A DNA stretch of 64,000 nt from Canna indica. Taxonomy: Eukaryota; Streptophyta; Magnoliopsida; Zingiberales; Cannaceae. Shown here piece after piece: positions 21,149 to 32,329 of this stretch. The notes below the pieces were generated by a model. That model did no database searches. It was not told the origin of the DNA and worked only from the letters and a program-made list of their open reading frames with translations. The position numbers were made by a program, and so were the translations under genes. Position 1 is the stretch's first letter. Every line of letters begins with the position of its first letter. The DNA lies in contig CP136898.1 in the NCBI GenBank assembly GCA_034359265.1, forward strand, positions 41,997,501 to 42,061,500. The letters run 5' to 3'.

Positions 21149-21289
21149 ATATTTATCTTGTTAGAATATTGGGTAATTATCAGTTAATTACTGAGTTTTT
21201 AGGAGTTAATTATCGAAATATCTTGTAAAGCCTATATAAGACTACTTCATTTAATGAATTAATGCATCTCTCGTTTCAAGTTCAATAAT

Positions 21290-21303
21290 TGGTATCAGAG
21301 CTC
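21290..21303 (+). promoter_or_regulatory. Primer binding site (initiator Met tRNA) of the small-LTR element
   Basis: TGGTATCAGAGCTC starts two bases after the LTR end; it is the standard plant retroelement site complementary to the 3' end of initiator tRNA-Met. Confidence 0.9.
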
Positions 21304-21535
21304 GGGGCGAGAGATTGCCAAGAGCGAGAGCTGAGGAGAGGGAGAGAGAGCCAAATGTCGCCGCTGCAGGAGGTTTGGATCGTTAGCAAAAGGCGAAAGA
21401 AGGCTTCGCCGGGTCCCCGTGAAGAGCACAGGGGATGGTTCCCGTGGAGAGGGGAGCGAACAAGATGAAGACGAATTCATCCGACGACAGCTAAATCCAA
21501 AAGAGGAAGAAAGGTCGCGGCGAAGAAGAAAGCTT

Positions 21536-22960
21536 TGTTAGGTGAAATGACACACTAGAGGGGGGTGAATAGTGTGTTAACTAATTTATTAGCCTAAATT
21601 CGATTTTAATCGTTTCTTGATTAGTTAGACTAAACACGATATTTATAGCAAGCGAAAGCAATAAATATAAAGCAATAAGCACAAACAACTAACAATGCTA
21701 ACACAAGTATTTATAGTGGTTCGGCCAACCGCCTACTCCACTACTTTGGCTCCACACCAAGGATTTCTACCCAACTACTTTATAGAACTTGTGTTTCCCT
21801 TTGAATATAACTGAGAACACAATTCTCACCGCTTTGAGAACTCCTCAAACCTATTCACCTAGGCAAAACACAAATCTACAAAGTCTAACCCTAAGTGTTT
21901 TTCTAGCACACCTAGCAAGCTATTACAGGTGAAAATAAGTTTTTAAAATAACTTCAAATATAATAAAAAAGAGCTAGGAATTTGAGAGAAGAACCGATGC
22001 TCTTTTTCCAAGCCTTCAAGCCTTCAACTTGCCAGTAAATGAGCTTGAGTCGTAGCAGAGTTGAGGAGCAGTGGGCGCTTGAAGAAGAACGTTGATGGAA
22101 GAACAGAGCGCGCAACAATCGATCTCTTTGAAGGCTTAAATCACTTCTTAAACATACTCAATAATATCTCCGAGAAGATTTAAAAGAGTTATGTGAGGGT
22201 TATTTATAACCCTTAACTGAATGGGTTGTTAAACAGGCAAAAAACTAGCTGTTACAGTCGTTCGGTTGCTTGTCGGTCGATCGTCGGTCGATCGACCGAT
22301 CGACCGCTACCCTTTCTGTGCTTTACTCATGCCGTCCGATCGACCGACGGGTCGATCGAATGGATCGTGACTTCATCGATCCGCAGTCCGGATGACCGAC
22401 CGATCGACCGATGCAGTTAAGCCAGAGGCGCGATTTGCGATCTGTAATCCGGTCGATCGATCGGTAGACCGATGCACCTTCTACCAAATTTTGGCTTCGG
22501 TCGGTCGACCGACATAGTCTTCTGCCAATATTTTGCCAACTTCGATCGACCGACAGGTCGATCGATTGGCTACTACCGTTTTGTGGCATCATTCGGTCGA
22601 CCGAATAGGCTACTGCCAGTATTCTGCCTTGTTCAGTCGATCTAGATTAAATTTAAATTTGTTACATGCTTTTTCATGGGTTTAGTTACCAAGTTTCAAC
22701 TTAGATAACTTTACAATTTGGCTTGGGATAAAATCATCCTAGGGGTATATTACATGATTTCTACTTGATCTATACCCGAGTCTTTCTTTGACATTTTCTT
22801 CTTCCGTTTCTTTGACGGTCTTTTCTTTCGTTTCGTTTGATCGAACTTCGCATGCTTATCGCAACCTCAACCTGAACTCCAAACTTCACACATAGATTAA
22901 ATACATATTTGTTATCATCAAAATGAAGATCGAAGCTTGAGAGAAACCCTTAAGCCAATA
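21536..22960 (-). repeat. 3' LTR of the 7.85-kb element
   Basis: 1425 bp. A minus-strand TATA-like CTATAAATA lies near 21709-21717. The palindromic GGTCGATCGACC-type cluster occupies about 22245-22640. This cluster and its spacing differ from the partner LTR more than the rest does. Confidence 0.9.
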
Positions 22961-23404
22961 ATCTCTCCATTTGTGATGATGACAAACACAACATGGAATT
23001 TTAAGAAATCAAATGCAAATTTTTGTAAGTTTGAGTTAAGGCATACATGAGTTAAGGTATACAATATATAAAACTTAACATATGCTCCACTTATCAATGT
23101 GCATATCATTTTAACTCCCCCTAACTATATGCATCATAAAAAACAAGTGTGACATTACTTTTTCTCTCCCTTTTGACATCCATCAAAAAGGGTAAGAATT
23201 AAAATATAGTTAATAGGTTTCATCATGAGTCGATCATCAAACAATAATGCCATACTACATTAGCATGTCATTCACACATCAAATACCAAACACATTACTT
23301 ATCATCAACAATAGTCAATCATGAAAAGGAGTTGCCAAATACATGTAGAGTCGATCATTAAGTACAAGTTCATGAGATAAATAACATCAAAACATCAAAT
23401 AAGA
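22961..23404 (-). other. 3' untranslated part of the 7.85-kb element
   Basis: It holds the polypurine tract next to the LTR (minus strand AAATGGAGAGAT) and A/T-rich sequence down to the end of the accessory ORF. No gene. Confidence 0.6.
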
Positions 23405-24546
23405 CTAGTCATCCTCAGGTGGTGGTGGAGGTAGTAGATGCGACTGATGGTATCGCCACATCTCATCCACTTGCTGACCGTACTGGTCAACACGTTGACC
23501 ATACTCATCTATACGCCGGCCATGCTCACCAATCATTGTACCATACTCATTTATCTGACGGTCGTACTCATCTAGGCGCTCTCTTGTTCCTTTGCTCCAT
23601 TCTAACTGGTCGATGTGGAACTGAGCAAAGCGATGCTCCAGATCACCTAGACGCGAAAGGGGAGTGCTAGATGATGAACTTCCACTAGCTTCGCCCTCCT
23701 CCATGCCTATTTCATGCTCAGTCTGCTCCATAGGTTCTCCTCGCATTCTTTTGCCGGGCTGATTTTCAATGATCTTCATGCGGTTGAGAGAGGATGACTC
23801 TATGGGTTTGGGTATGGGCTCTACTTCAAATCTAGACTTATTTACCCCAGCTGCATATATAAAGTGTGAAATCAGGGAGGCGTATGGTAAGACTTGTTTT
23901 CTGGAGGCATGAACCTCAGCTATATATCGAAGGATAAGATCAGGGACATCTATGGGTATGTGAGACATGACAAAGAAGAGTACTCTAGAACTCATAGTTG
24001 TGACCTCATCATAATGACCTGCTCTAGGAAGAATATTATATGAGATGATGAGATGCATAATCCTGGCAGTTGTTAAAAGTTTGATGCTTTGGGTAGGGAT
24101 CATTCCCTAATAATCCTCAGGATAGATTGTTGATACAACTTCATGAGTAGGAAACTCCTCATGAAAGCGGTGTGTGGATATCTTATAAACTGGTCTTCCT
24201 AATAGAGGAAACCTAAATGCATCTTTAATGTCTGATTCAGTGATTACTATAGATTTTCCTAAGATTTCCTATCGAAGAATTAGTTCATCACCGTATCTTG
24301 CCTTTTCTATTATAAGGTTGGAGAAAAAAGCTTTTATTAGGATGGGGCATACATGTACTTGCTTTCTTATGAACTCTACTCATCCCATACTAGCAAGTTT
24401 ACTTCTAATGTCAAATTGTTCCAAGTCAATTAAGTTAATTGGACGAGTATGTAGAATGGCCCTATCTGCAAACTTAGAAGCTTGTTTCTTGCCTAAAGAG
24501 GTCAAAAGATTATCAGGCAAGCTTGAAAGTTTTGTCTTGAGTGCCA
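23405..24546 (-). pseudogene. Accessory retroelement ORF (putative plant transposon protein family), coiled-coil C-terminus
   Basis: The frame opens near 24546 (MALKTKLSSLPDNLL) and reads to 23405 with about three in-frame stops; the open part is 24103-23405. The middle part (HLIISYNILPRAGHYDEVT, VPDLILRYIAE) resembles the putative plant transposon protein domain found as an extra ORF in many plant retroelements. An acidic, Ser-rich linker follows. Then comes a heptad-like coiled coil in which RIDEYGQ-type units repeat about six times, ending PPPPPEDD. The function of the family is not established. The layout (globular part, Ser-rich linker, coiled coil, Pro-rich end) parallels the ORF at 59832-61270. 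Confidence 0.7.
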
Positions 24547-26613
24547 TTCTGTAAGATAATTAGGATGAGGATGAAGATGATTAACTTTGATGAAGGATGC
24601 ATGCTTTTGAGGTAATGAAAAGAAGCACCTTTTTAAAATCGGCATTGATTCATGCATGACCTTTAAGAAATAGATTTTAGCATTAAATCTAAAAAAAAAT
24701 ATAAACACTCTAATAAAGGATAAATAAAAAAAAAAAAATAAATAAAGATAAAAATAAAAGATAGAATCCAAAGAGAATATACAATGAGCCATATCAAAAA
24801 GATATACATTAAAAAGATGTTTTGACTAGATGAAAAAAAAAATCTAATTAACAACAAAAAAAATTAAGGAAGACAAAATAAATGTTGAGAATAGTTTATG
24901 AGAGAAAGCAGGAAAAACTTATTTTTGAGGTAAATATCCCAAGAAAAATTATCATCCCAGAAAAAAAAACATGAATCACGTTTTTATGGATGAATCAAGA
25001 CATTGAGAGAAGAAGAGATGAAGAAACCACACACCATTGAGTATAATCTCATAAATGATAGCTAAAGATTAAGCATTTTACCTTGGAGAAAAAGTAGAAA
25101 GCTTAGAAGAAAGGGAAGAGGGTTTTGGCAGCCAGTCGAATGGGCAAGAAAGCCCTAGTTTCGGGCTTAAGAACTTTAGTTGAATGGTCTGAATTAAGTC
25201 TGGTGGAAAACTGTACGAACCAGATCATTTTCCACCCGCCGGTCGATCGAGCGATCGCAAGTCGATCGACCGCTCGATCTGCAATGGGTTTTTAACCCTT
25301 AAAGAAAAAATTATTTTTGAGAGATGTGTACATTTAAATTTTATGAATTTTTTTTCATATTAACTATACTTTATAAGGATTTTAAAAAATTAAGAATCAC
25401 TCAAAAATGATATCTCTGCAATTTTCTAGAAATTCTATGAGTTCTCAATGACATTTTTATAAATATGAGTCATTTATCCAACGATTTCAGATTTTGTTCA
25501 AATTTTCTAGGTACCAATATATGACCATTTAAGGCATGTATGCTAAGTTTGAGACAAAGATAATGTAAAAATAATTATTTTAGCATCATTTTGTTTAAGA
25601 GATAAGCATATTACTATACAGTTGCTAATTACCGATTCTTAACTTATACTCATGGTTTTTCAAGTGAAGACACATGAGCACTAAATATAAGTGGATCTAA
25701 ACATATTTTCCAACTACTACCTCAATATGATAATATTTAATGTGAATTTTAACCTAGAGCGCATTTCAATTGATCAAGAAATCATAAAATTTCTTAATAT
25801 ATCAAAGTTTTGCCTACTCATGTAATTTCATAGATTTGGTATTCAAAAATAATCATGAGTGTAGAGGCATCATGAAGTCATGAATATTCAATATTTAAAA
25901 AATATTTTGCCAAACTTAAACTCATACCTTATTCTTGGAGTCTTGTCAAACTTGTCTTTTTCTTTTTCTTGATAATAATATAGTCTTCCATTAACATTCA
26001 CAACTTGCAAGTAGACTTCATTAGTAGATAATGAAATTAAGGCTACTAGCAAGCTAACAAAAACCAAATAGCAAAGAGAAGAATCAAGTATCATTTTCAA
26101 GGTCCACTTTGCTAAATAGTTTGACATCCGTATCAAAATGAATTATCGTGAATTCAGAACGAATCGAGAGATCTCAAAATATGAACTATTTAGAAGATAA
26201 GATCTTCAACCCTTCCTATTGGTTGAAAACCGAAAGCCACAATTAGTCTACGATTTAAAACCACAAGATCGAATGAGCCCATTACAAGCTACATAGGTCT
26301 CCGAAGAGATCGAAAATCAATAAAATCAAAAACATTTTTAAAATTTATCAAGAGCGGAAAAATCGACGAGTATTAAGCATATATCAAATTCTAACTATAA
26401 TTTAATCAAGAGGATATAGTAGATGATACCAAGGTATACCTGGATGTCAATTTTCATACTTATGACATCATGATGGTTTGAAGTTGTAACTAAGGAATGA
26501 TACTTCATTTAAGTCCACTGTCAACTTCAACTCCTCACTTCTCTTTACTCTTGTGTGATAGCTCCCCCTACAAGAGAGCAAGGAACCTTTGGTACCCAAA
26601 TGGCTTTGGGTCC
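24547..26613 (-). other. Interior of the 7.85-kb element with no recognisable pol
   Basis: A-rich sequence with only short ORFs. One (26136-25888, 82 codons) has a hydrophobic stretch (LCYLVFVSLLVALISL) but no recognised family. A short copy of the palindromic motif (GGTCGATCGAGCGATCG, then GTCGATCGACCGCTCG) lies at about 25240-25280, outside the LTRs. I looked for DSG, RT DD and integrase motifs and saw none. Confidence 0.6.
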
Positions 26614-27990
26614 TTAGGGGTTAGAGGGCTTAGCTAACCAAAGTGTTTTAACTCCAATTAGGTTCATCTTAAATGCGCAATCATATATGACATGTCCATA
26701 TGTACCACAACAAAAGCAATGTCTATTAATTTTTTTTATGTTTTTACTATGGATTTGAGATTTATTATTAGAATGTTTGGCATGTGCGACATGATGGGTA
26801 TGAACATTCTTAGAAACAACATTCTTTTTCTTATAATCATGAGGTCTAGTGGTAGAATGCATGGCATGAGAATGATGATAGATATTGACATTCTTTACAT
26901 AGGTATTTCTATTGTTCTTAAGAAATGAAGGATTTTTAAATTCACTTACTTTCTTATTCAAAAGTATAACCTCACTTTTCAAATCATTCATAGATTTTTG
27001 AATAGCATGCAACTGAGTTTTTAACATGCTATTTTTATTTTTTAAATTATCATTTTCATGCTCCAAAGCTTTAAGCTCAAACTCTAAGTTATCATTACAT
27101 GAATTAAAGGGTCTAGTCTTTAATTTTTCATTTTCTACTTCTAAGGCATGTGCGTGTGAACTGGGCTTAGAGTTTTCCTTCTTTAGATTTTTAATTTTTT
27201 TATTCTTTTTCATAAGCAAGGCATACATTTTTTGACATTCCTCAACTAGTTCTCCATATGGCATGTTGAATGAACTAAAAGAGCTAACATTCTCATTTGC
27301 ATTAGCATGACTAGAAGAAGAGGAATGTACCTCATCATTTGTGCTCATGAGGTAAGCTTTTGAAGTAGCTTCATAGTCATTGCAAGAGGATGCTTCATTT
27401 GAATGAGATGATGATGTAGAAGCTTTTGACCTCTTCTTTGCCTTATTTTTCATGAAAGGATAATTTTTTCTTACATGCCTCTTCTCCCTGCATGCATGAC
27501 ATGCTACCTTTCTTTTTCGGCTTTTGGAGCTACTCCTTCGACTAGATGAGCTATGGACATCAAGATTAAGATTAGTAGTAGGTGAGTGACCATTGTCATC
27601 ATCACCTTCATTAAAAGTGTCAATTTCTTTAATTTTGACATAATCGTATAAAATATTTAAAGTAGCCCATAAATCAAAAGCCGTTGAACAATGCATGACT
27701 TTTTTGAGAATACTATTTGGTATGGTACAAAATATGCAATTCATAGTTACTCTATTAAACTGAAACATTTTCTTACCAAGTTCACTCCAACCATGCATGT
27801 CAATTTTAGGAAAACTGTATTCAAATTTTAATATGTTATAAACACCAAAGCCTCTAGTCTTCATGTAGGTGTACATCCTAGACTTCTAAAGACCAAAGTT
27901 CGATTCATCGAACCAAGGAGGTGAAGATACTACTGACTCTAGTGCTATTTTAGGATCGAGACAAATTGTAGAAGGTATAGTGAAATCACA
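26614..27990 (-). pseudogene. Copia-type gag of the 7.85-kb element
   Basis: The N-terminal part reads SPPWFDESNFG near 27900 (compare the usual PP.FDG.NY of plant copia gag). It is separated by one in-frame TAG (about 27886) from the long open frame 27876-26614 (420 codons). That frame has FDLWATLNILYD, a capsid motif, and then passes within a few residues to an acidic and Ser-rich linker. The central gag domain seen in the copia element at 53951-54180 is therefore missing. Two zinc knuckles remain: a degenerate CHAC..KRHVRKNYP near 27470-27510 and CFCCGTYGHVIYDC near 26670-26710. Between them is a long charged coiled coil. It would bind RNA and assemble particles if functional; the internal loss suggests it is not. 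Confidence 0.78.
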
Positions 27991-28000
27991 ATCTACGACC

Positions 28001-28013
28001 CGCTCTGATACCA
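28001..28013 (-). promoter_or_regulatory. Primer binding site (initiator Met tRNA) of the 7.85-kb element
   Basis: The + strand CGCTCTGATACCA is TGGTATCAGAGCG on the minus strand, two bases inside the 5' LTR. This fixes the element's orientation as minus. Confidence 0.93.
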
Positions 28014-28015
28014 AA

Positions 28016-29386
28016 TGTTGGGTGAAATGACACACTAGAGAGGTGAATAATGTGTTAACTAATTTATTAGCCTAAATCCAATTTTAATCATTTCTTGATT
28101 AGTTAGACTAAGCATGATATTTATAGCAAGCAGAAGCAATAAATATAAAGCAATAAGCACAAACAACTGACAATGCTAACACAAGTATTTATAATGGTTC
28201 GGCCAACCGTCTACTCCACTACCTTGGCTCCACACCAAGGATTCTAACCAACTACATTATAGAACTTGTGTTTCCCTTTCAATACATCTGAGGACACAAT
28301 TCTCACCTCTTTGAGAACTCCTCAAACCTATTCACCTAGGCAAAACACAAATCTACAAAGTCTAACCCTAAGTGTTTCTCTAGCACACCTAGCAAGCTAT
28401 TACATGTGAAAATAGGTTTTTAAAATAACTTCAAATACAATGAAAAAGTGCTAGGAATTTGAGAGAAGAACCAATGCTCTTTTTCCAAACCTTCAAGCCT
28501 TCAACTTGCCAGTAAATGAGCTTGAGTCGTAGTAGAGTTGAGGAGCAGTAGGCGCTTGAAGAAGAACGTTGACAGAAGAACAGAGCGCGCAACAATCGAT
28601 CTCTTTGAAGGCTTAAATCACTTCTTATAAATACTCAATAATATCTCCGAGAAGATTTAAAAGAGTTAGGTGAGGGTTATTTATAACCCTCAACTAAATG
28701 AGTTGTTAAACAGGCAAAAAACTAGCCCTCACAGTCGTTCGGTTGCTTGTCGGTCGATCGTCGGTCGATCGACCGATCGACCGCTACCCTTTCTGTGCTT
28801 TAGTCGTGCCGTCCGGTCGATCGACGGGTCGACCGAATGGATCGTGACTTCATCAATCCGCAGTCCGGTCGATCGACCGGTCGACCGATGCAGTTAAGCT
28901 AGAGGCGCGATTTATGATCTGTAATCCGATCGACCGGTCGGTCGATCGACGTAGCCTTTTGCTAATTTTTTGCCAACTTCGGTCGACTGACAGGTTGACC
29001 GAATGTCTATTGTCATTTTGTGGCATCATTCGGTCGATCGATCGGTCGACTGAACTCAGGCTGAGGCTGATTTTTACTTTGAATTTATTACATGCTTTTT
29101 GATGGGTTTTGTTACAAAGTTTCAACTTGGATAACTTTACAATTTGGCTTGGGATAAAATCATCCTAGGGGTATATTACATGATTTCTACTTGATCTATA
29201 CCCGAGCCTTTCTTTGACGTTTTTTTTCTTCCATTTCTTTAACGGTCTTTTCTTTCGTTTCGTTCAACGAACTTCGCATGCTTATCACAACCTCAACCTA
29301 AACTCCAAACTTCACACATAGATTAAATACATGTTTGTTATCATCAAAATGAAGATCGAAGCTTGAGAGAAACCCTTAAGCCAACA
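28016..29386 (-). repeat. 5' LTR of the 7.85-kb element
   Basis: 1371 bp, starting TGTTGGGTGAAATGA and ending AAGCCAACA. The palindromic cluster spans about 28735-29060. Confidence 0.9.
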
Positions 29387-30805
29387 AGCTCTCTGTTTGA
29401 ATAAAGGTGAAGGAGCGACGTCCGCTCACTTGTCCGTCTCCCAGGTGTGCAACAACAAGATTGACTTCGGATTTGTATCGAACAAATTATCGGCGAGGCC
29501 GACGCCGACACCCTATGACAACGTACGATGTAGATTGGCTAGAAGTTGTCGAGCAGCGTGTGCACACCGACCGTCGGGAAGGAGTCCCTGCAACGTCGGA
29601 AGAAAGCAACGCGAGTGTCAGCATCGCAGAAGAAGGCGACGCTCACAGGATCCCAGATCTGCTTGAGGTGAGCGAGAACCAAATCATCTACTGCAGCAGG
29701 GTGATTTCAGGAAGCGAGTTTGAGCTGCCGGCATCAACCACCTGCTCGTGCGAACAACCGTCGTGGGGGTGGAGATCTGCCGCAGCCCGCCCCTCTTCGA
29801 CCAGAGTTGTCGCTCGGAGTCCAGGGCGGTGAGAAGAGAAGAAGAGAGATCCGCAGTAAGATTGAGTGTCGCCACGAACTCACATACGCAGAAGCATAGC
29901 CACGTCCTCCTGAAGCTTGCGGCGGAAGACACTGTCTACGGAAGACGCATACAAGTGTTGAGAAGAGGAAGAAGAAAGGGCTGCCACTCAATGTTCATTA
30001 ACCAAGTCAAAACTCCAAGTAGGTGAAGAAGAGGTTAAAGACGGAGGGGCCCACTTTAAAAAAATTGGCAGCAAAAGAGGCAAAAGAGAGGAGGAAATAA
30101 TCAATTCCAGTGGGCCCCACCTCTATTTTGATCCTATCAAAATTTCAAGAAGACGTTAAGAGAAAGTGGAAGATTTGTTCCTCATCCAGCGGGCCCCATC
30201 TTCATAAGGAAGACTATATTGGTCAAAATAGCAAGTCAAAATTGCAAAAAGAAAGGTAGGAAAGTAAAAGGTTCAGATCCAGAAAAAAGCCCATAAAGCT
30301 TGGCAAAAGCAAGGTTCATCGCCGCTCCATTGACTCCCGCTCTGGTTTTGAGGATAAGTCACGTTGATCGTCACATAGGGGAGATCGCAATCGTGAAAGA
30401 AGCACCGACCGATCCCGCTTCTTCAACAATAGTAGGTCTCCGAAATGAGTTTTCAGAAGTAGTCGTCGCCCGAAAGAAAAGAGAGGGAGATAAAAATGAT
30501 AATATCACTCGGTCCCCGTAAAGAGCATAAGGGACAGTCTCGTTGAGTCCCCGTGGAGAGCACAGGAGACAATCTCGTCAGATCCTCGTGGAGAGCACAG
30601 AGGACAAGTCTCATCGGATCCTTGTGGAGAGCATAGAGGATGAAAGAAGTCTTGTCGGATCTTCGTGAAGAGCACAAGAGACAAAAAAAGTGAAAAACAA
30701 AAGAGACGAAAGAGATGTACACGAGGAAAGAGACACATGTGTGCGACGTCAGACGGAAGATGATGATCGAAAGCTTGAGATGGTGAAACAAGTGTTGAGG
30801 GGGAG
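29387..30805 (+). other. Interior of the small-LTR element
   Basis: The longest + frame (29407-29832, 141 codons) has no recognised domain. It is not backed by a homologous stretch on the left side, so I do not call it a gene. Tandem repeats occupy 30511-30680. A related unit (GGGTCCCCGTGAAGAGCACA) sits at 21412-21431, left of the nested element, supporting that both halves belong to one element. Confidence 0.6.
30511..30680 (+). repeat. Five tandem copies of a 36-41-bp unit
   Basis: Each copy contains TCC[C/T]CGTGGAGAGCACA, then a GA-rich stretch and TCTCGTCGGA-like sequence, with moderate divergence. It lies shortly before the polypurine tract of the small-LTR element. Confidence 0.85.
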
Positions 30806-31022
30806 TGTTGAAGATAATGCAACACCACTTCATCTAGATGGGCAAGGCTTGGTTGACTAAGCCTTGCAGTTATCCTTTAATTATTAGATATTTATCTTGT
30901 TAGAATATTTGGTAATTATCAGTTAATTACTGAGTTTTTAGGAGTTATCGAAATATCTTGTAAAACATATATAAGGCTACTTCATTTAATGAATTAATGC
31001 ATCTCTTGTTTCAAGTTCAACA
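30806..31022 (+). repeat. 3' LTR of the small-LTR element
   Basis: 217 bp, TGTTGAAGATAATGCAACA at the start and CAAGTTCAACA at the end, preceded by the purine run TGAGGGGGAG. A TATATAAGG promoter-like word lies near 30968. Confidence 0.85.
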
Positions 31023-31244
31023 AGAGGTGCTTTCCCTTTCCCTTTCTTGTTTGGTTTCTTGTCATGAGGCGTCATATGTGCACTTTAAATCGTTTCTTGA
31101 TTCAGCATCTCCTCCTCTTGCACACACATGATCAGAAATTCATTGATCGATCAATTTTCTTTCTGTGTTCTAAGAGATCTTAAAGGGTCCATATGCAGAT
31201 GGTAGTGAATTAAGGATGAAGTGAACCACATGATTACTTCATTT

Positions 31245-31365
31245 TGTTTTACAAAAAATATTATGGATTAATGTATATATTAGAAGATCAATTGGAACAA
31301 AATAATTTTCTTAATCCTATGTGGATGATATTCTACTTGCTTCAAGTGACACTGTGCATGATGGT
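31245..31365 (+). pseudogene. Copia reverse transcriptase fragment
   Basis: Around 31318-31352 the + strand reads YVDDILLASSD, the conserved copia RT active-site box. It is preceded by a shorter, shifted stretch compatible with the region just before the box. The flanking DNA is not recognisable, so only about 120 bp of an old element remains. Confidence 0.65.
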
Positions 31366-31383
31366 CACACACTGTTGTGATCA

Positions 31384-31800
31384 GTGGCGGATCCGAAAAT
31401 TTTTAATAGTTAATACATAAATTTTTAAAACTTCAAGTTCAAGCTAATTTTGATAGTCGACCTCGACAAGTCTTCATGTTTTGAAAATATTACAAAATTT
31501 TTCCGTTATCAATGTTGTCAAATATTTCATTCTCAATGTATGTAACTAAACAATCATTTAATCATTCATCTCCCATTCGATTATATAGTTTATTTTTTAT
31601 AAAATTCATAGTAGAAAAAACTATTTCAACACATGATGTTGCCACAGGAAGAATCAATACTAACTTTAAAAGTAAATAAATCAATGGGTAGTCGAATTTC
31701 ATCCATTTGATTAGGATGATACTCATATATCATTCATTTAGCCAGATCAGCGGAAAGATTTTCTAAGTCAATTTCTAGGTATTCTTTTTTACATTGAGGT
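31384..31800 (-). pseudogene. hAT transposase C-terminal fragment (TTF-zinc-finger type) with element end
   Basis: On the minus strand the region 31690-31460 reads LPVATSCVEIVFSTMNFIKN, then KLYNRMGDE and IDNGKIL, the hAT dimerisation domain of the DUF4371/TTF-type transposases. Several stops are present. About 80 bp beyond the frame, the + strand CAGTGGCGGATCC (31384) matches the usual terminus of this hAT group. The upstream coding part is not recognisable. Confidence 0.7.
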
Positions 31801-32329
31801 TGTATTTTATTTTCAGAATTAGAATTATTATCTATTTATTTTGTTTTTAAAAATCTTTCCATAAATTTCTCCATAATTTTTTCAATCAATTTAATCACTA
31901 AGAAAACAAAAGATAAATATTAAAATAATTAATAATGCTGAAAATAACAACAAAATAATTAATATTGAATAAAATAAAAATATCGATCTTATAACAAAAT
32001 AATCTTTTGATCCTTTATATGATTCCTTACTGTTTCTGATAAAAATTAAGATTTTATCTGCAACATTAACATAGCTAATACTTGTATGTTTCAATTTGAA
32101 CATAGAGATTATTTTGTTCACAAAATCATCTATATATTTTATTAGCCAACAATTAGCATGTAATGAATTTTAACAGTATCAATTAAAATGAAGAAACAAA
32201 TTCGGCCAGAGAGAGAGAGAGATGGGGGGAATACCGGAGATGTAGGAGGCGGACGGCGGTCAGCGATCGCAGAGAGAGTGAGAGAGTGAGCGGGGAAGAA
32301 AAAAAAACATCGGGCACGGGTTTAGTATT
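31801..32329. other. AT-rich DNA, then GA-rich DNA; no gene
   Basis: Probably the degraded 5' part of the hAT element and the interior of a non-autonomous CACTA element. A minus-strand ORF at 32121-31891 is low complexity (Ile/Leu/Phe) and not supported. Confidence 0.4.

Larger units (their letters stand above)
21536..29386 (-). mobile_element. 7.85-kb LTR retrotransposon with gag and accessory ORF but no pol
   Basis: LTRs at 21536-22960 and 28016-29386 are highly similar and end TGTT[A/G]G...CCAA[C/T]A. Flanks AGCTT (21531-21535) and AGCTC (29387-29391) form a 5-bp TSD with one mismatch. On the minus strand the primer site TGGTATCAGAGCG (28013-28001) follows the 5' LTR, and the purine run AAATGGAGAGAT (about 22961-22972) precedes the 3' LTR. 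The interior carries a copia-type gag (26614-27990) and a coiled-coil accessory ORF (23405-24546). About 2 kb lies between them without protease, integrase or RT motifs. It must have depended on another element for enzymes. It is inserted in the small-LTR element. Confidence 0.88.
21149..31022 (+). mobile_element. Small-LTR non-autonomous retrotransposon, interrupted by a nested element
   Basis: The right LTR (30806-31022, 217 bp, TGTTGAAG...GTTCAACA) and a left LTR recognisable from about 21149 to 21287 share nearly identical sequence (AATTATCAGTTAATTACTGAG, then AATGAATTAATGCATCTC). The primer site TGGTATCAGAGCTC follows the left LTR (21290-21303), and the purine run TGAGGGGGAG precedes the right one (30796-30805), so the element reads on the + strand. 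After subtracting the nested insertion (21536-29386 plus TSD) it is only about 2 kb and has no gag or pol. It is TRIM-like or a short non-autonomous derivative. The left LTR lacks or has diverged in its first 80 bp or so. Confidence 0.8.

Noticed and set aside
22245..22640. Regular palindromic repeats resembling a CRISPR-like or attachment-site array
   Set aside because: Units overlap and have no uniform spacers, they lie inside LTRs of a plant retroelement, and the context is eukaryotic.
25888..26136. 82-codon frame with a hydrophobic segment as a membrane protein
   Set aside because: It is short, lies in A/T-rich decayed retroelement sequence and has no recognised family.
29407..29832. 141-codon + frame as a gene in the small-LTR element
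   Set aside because: No domain is recognised and it starts within the interior next to a nested insertion boundary; there is no supporting homology inside the window.
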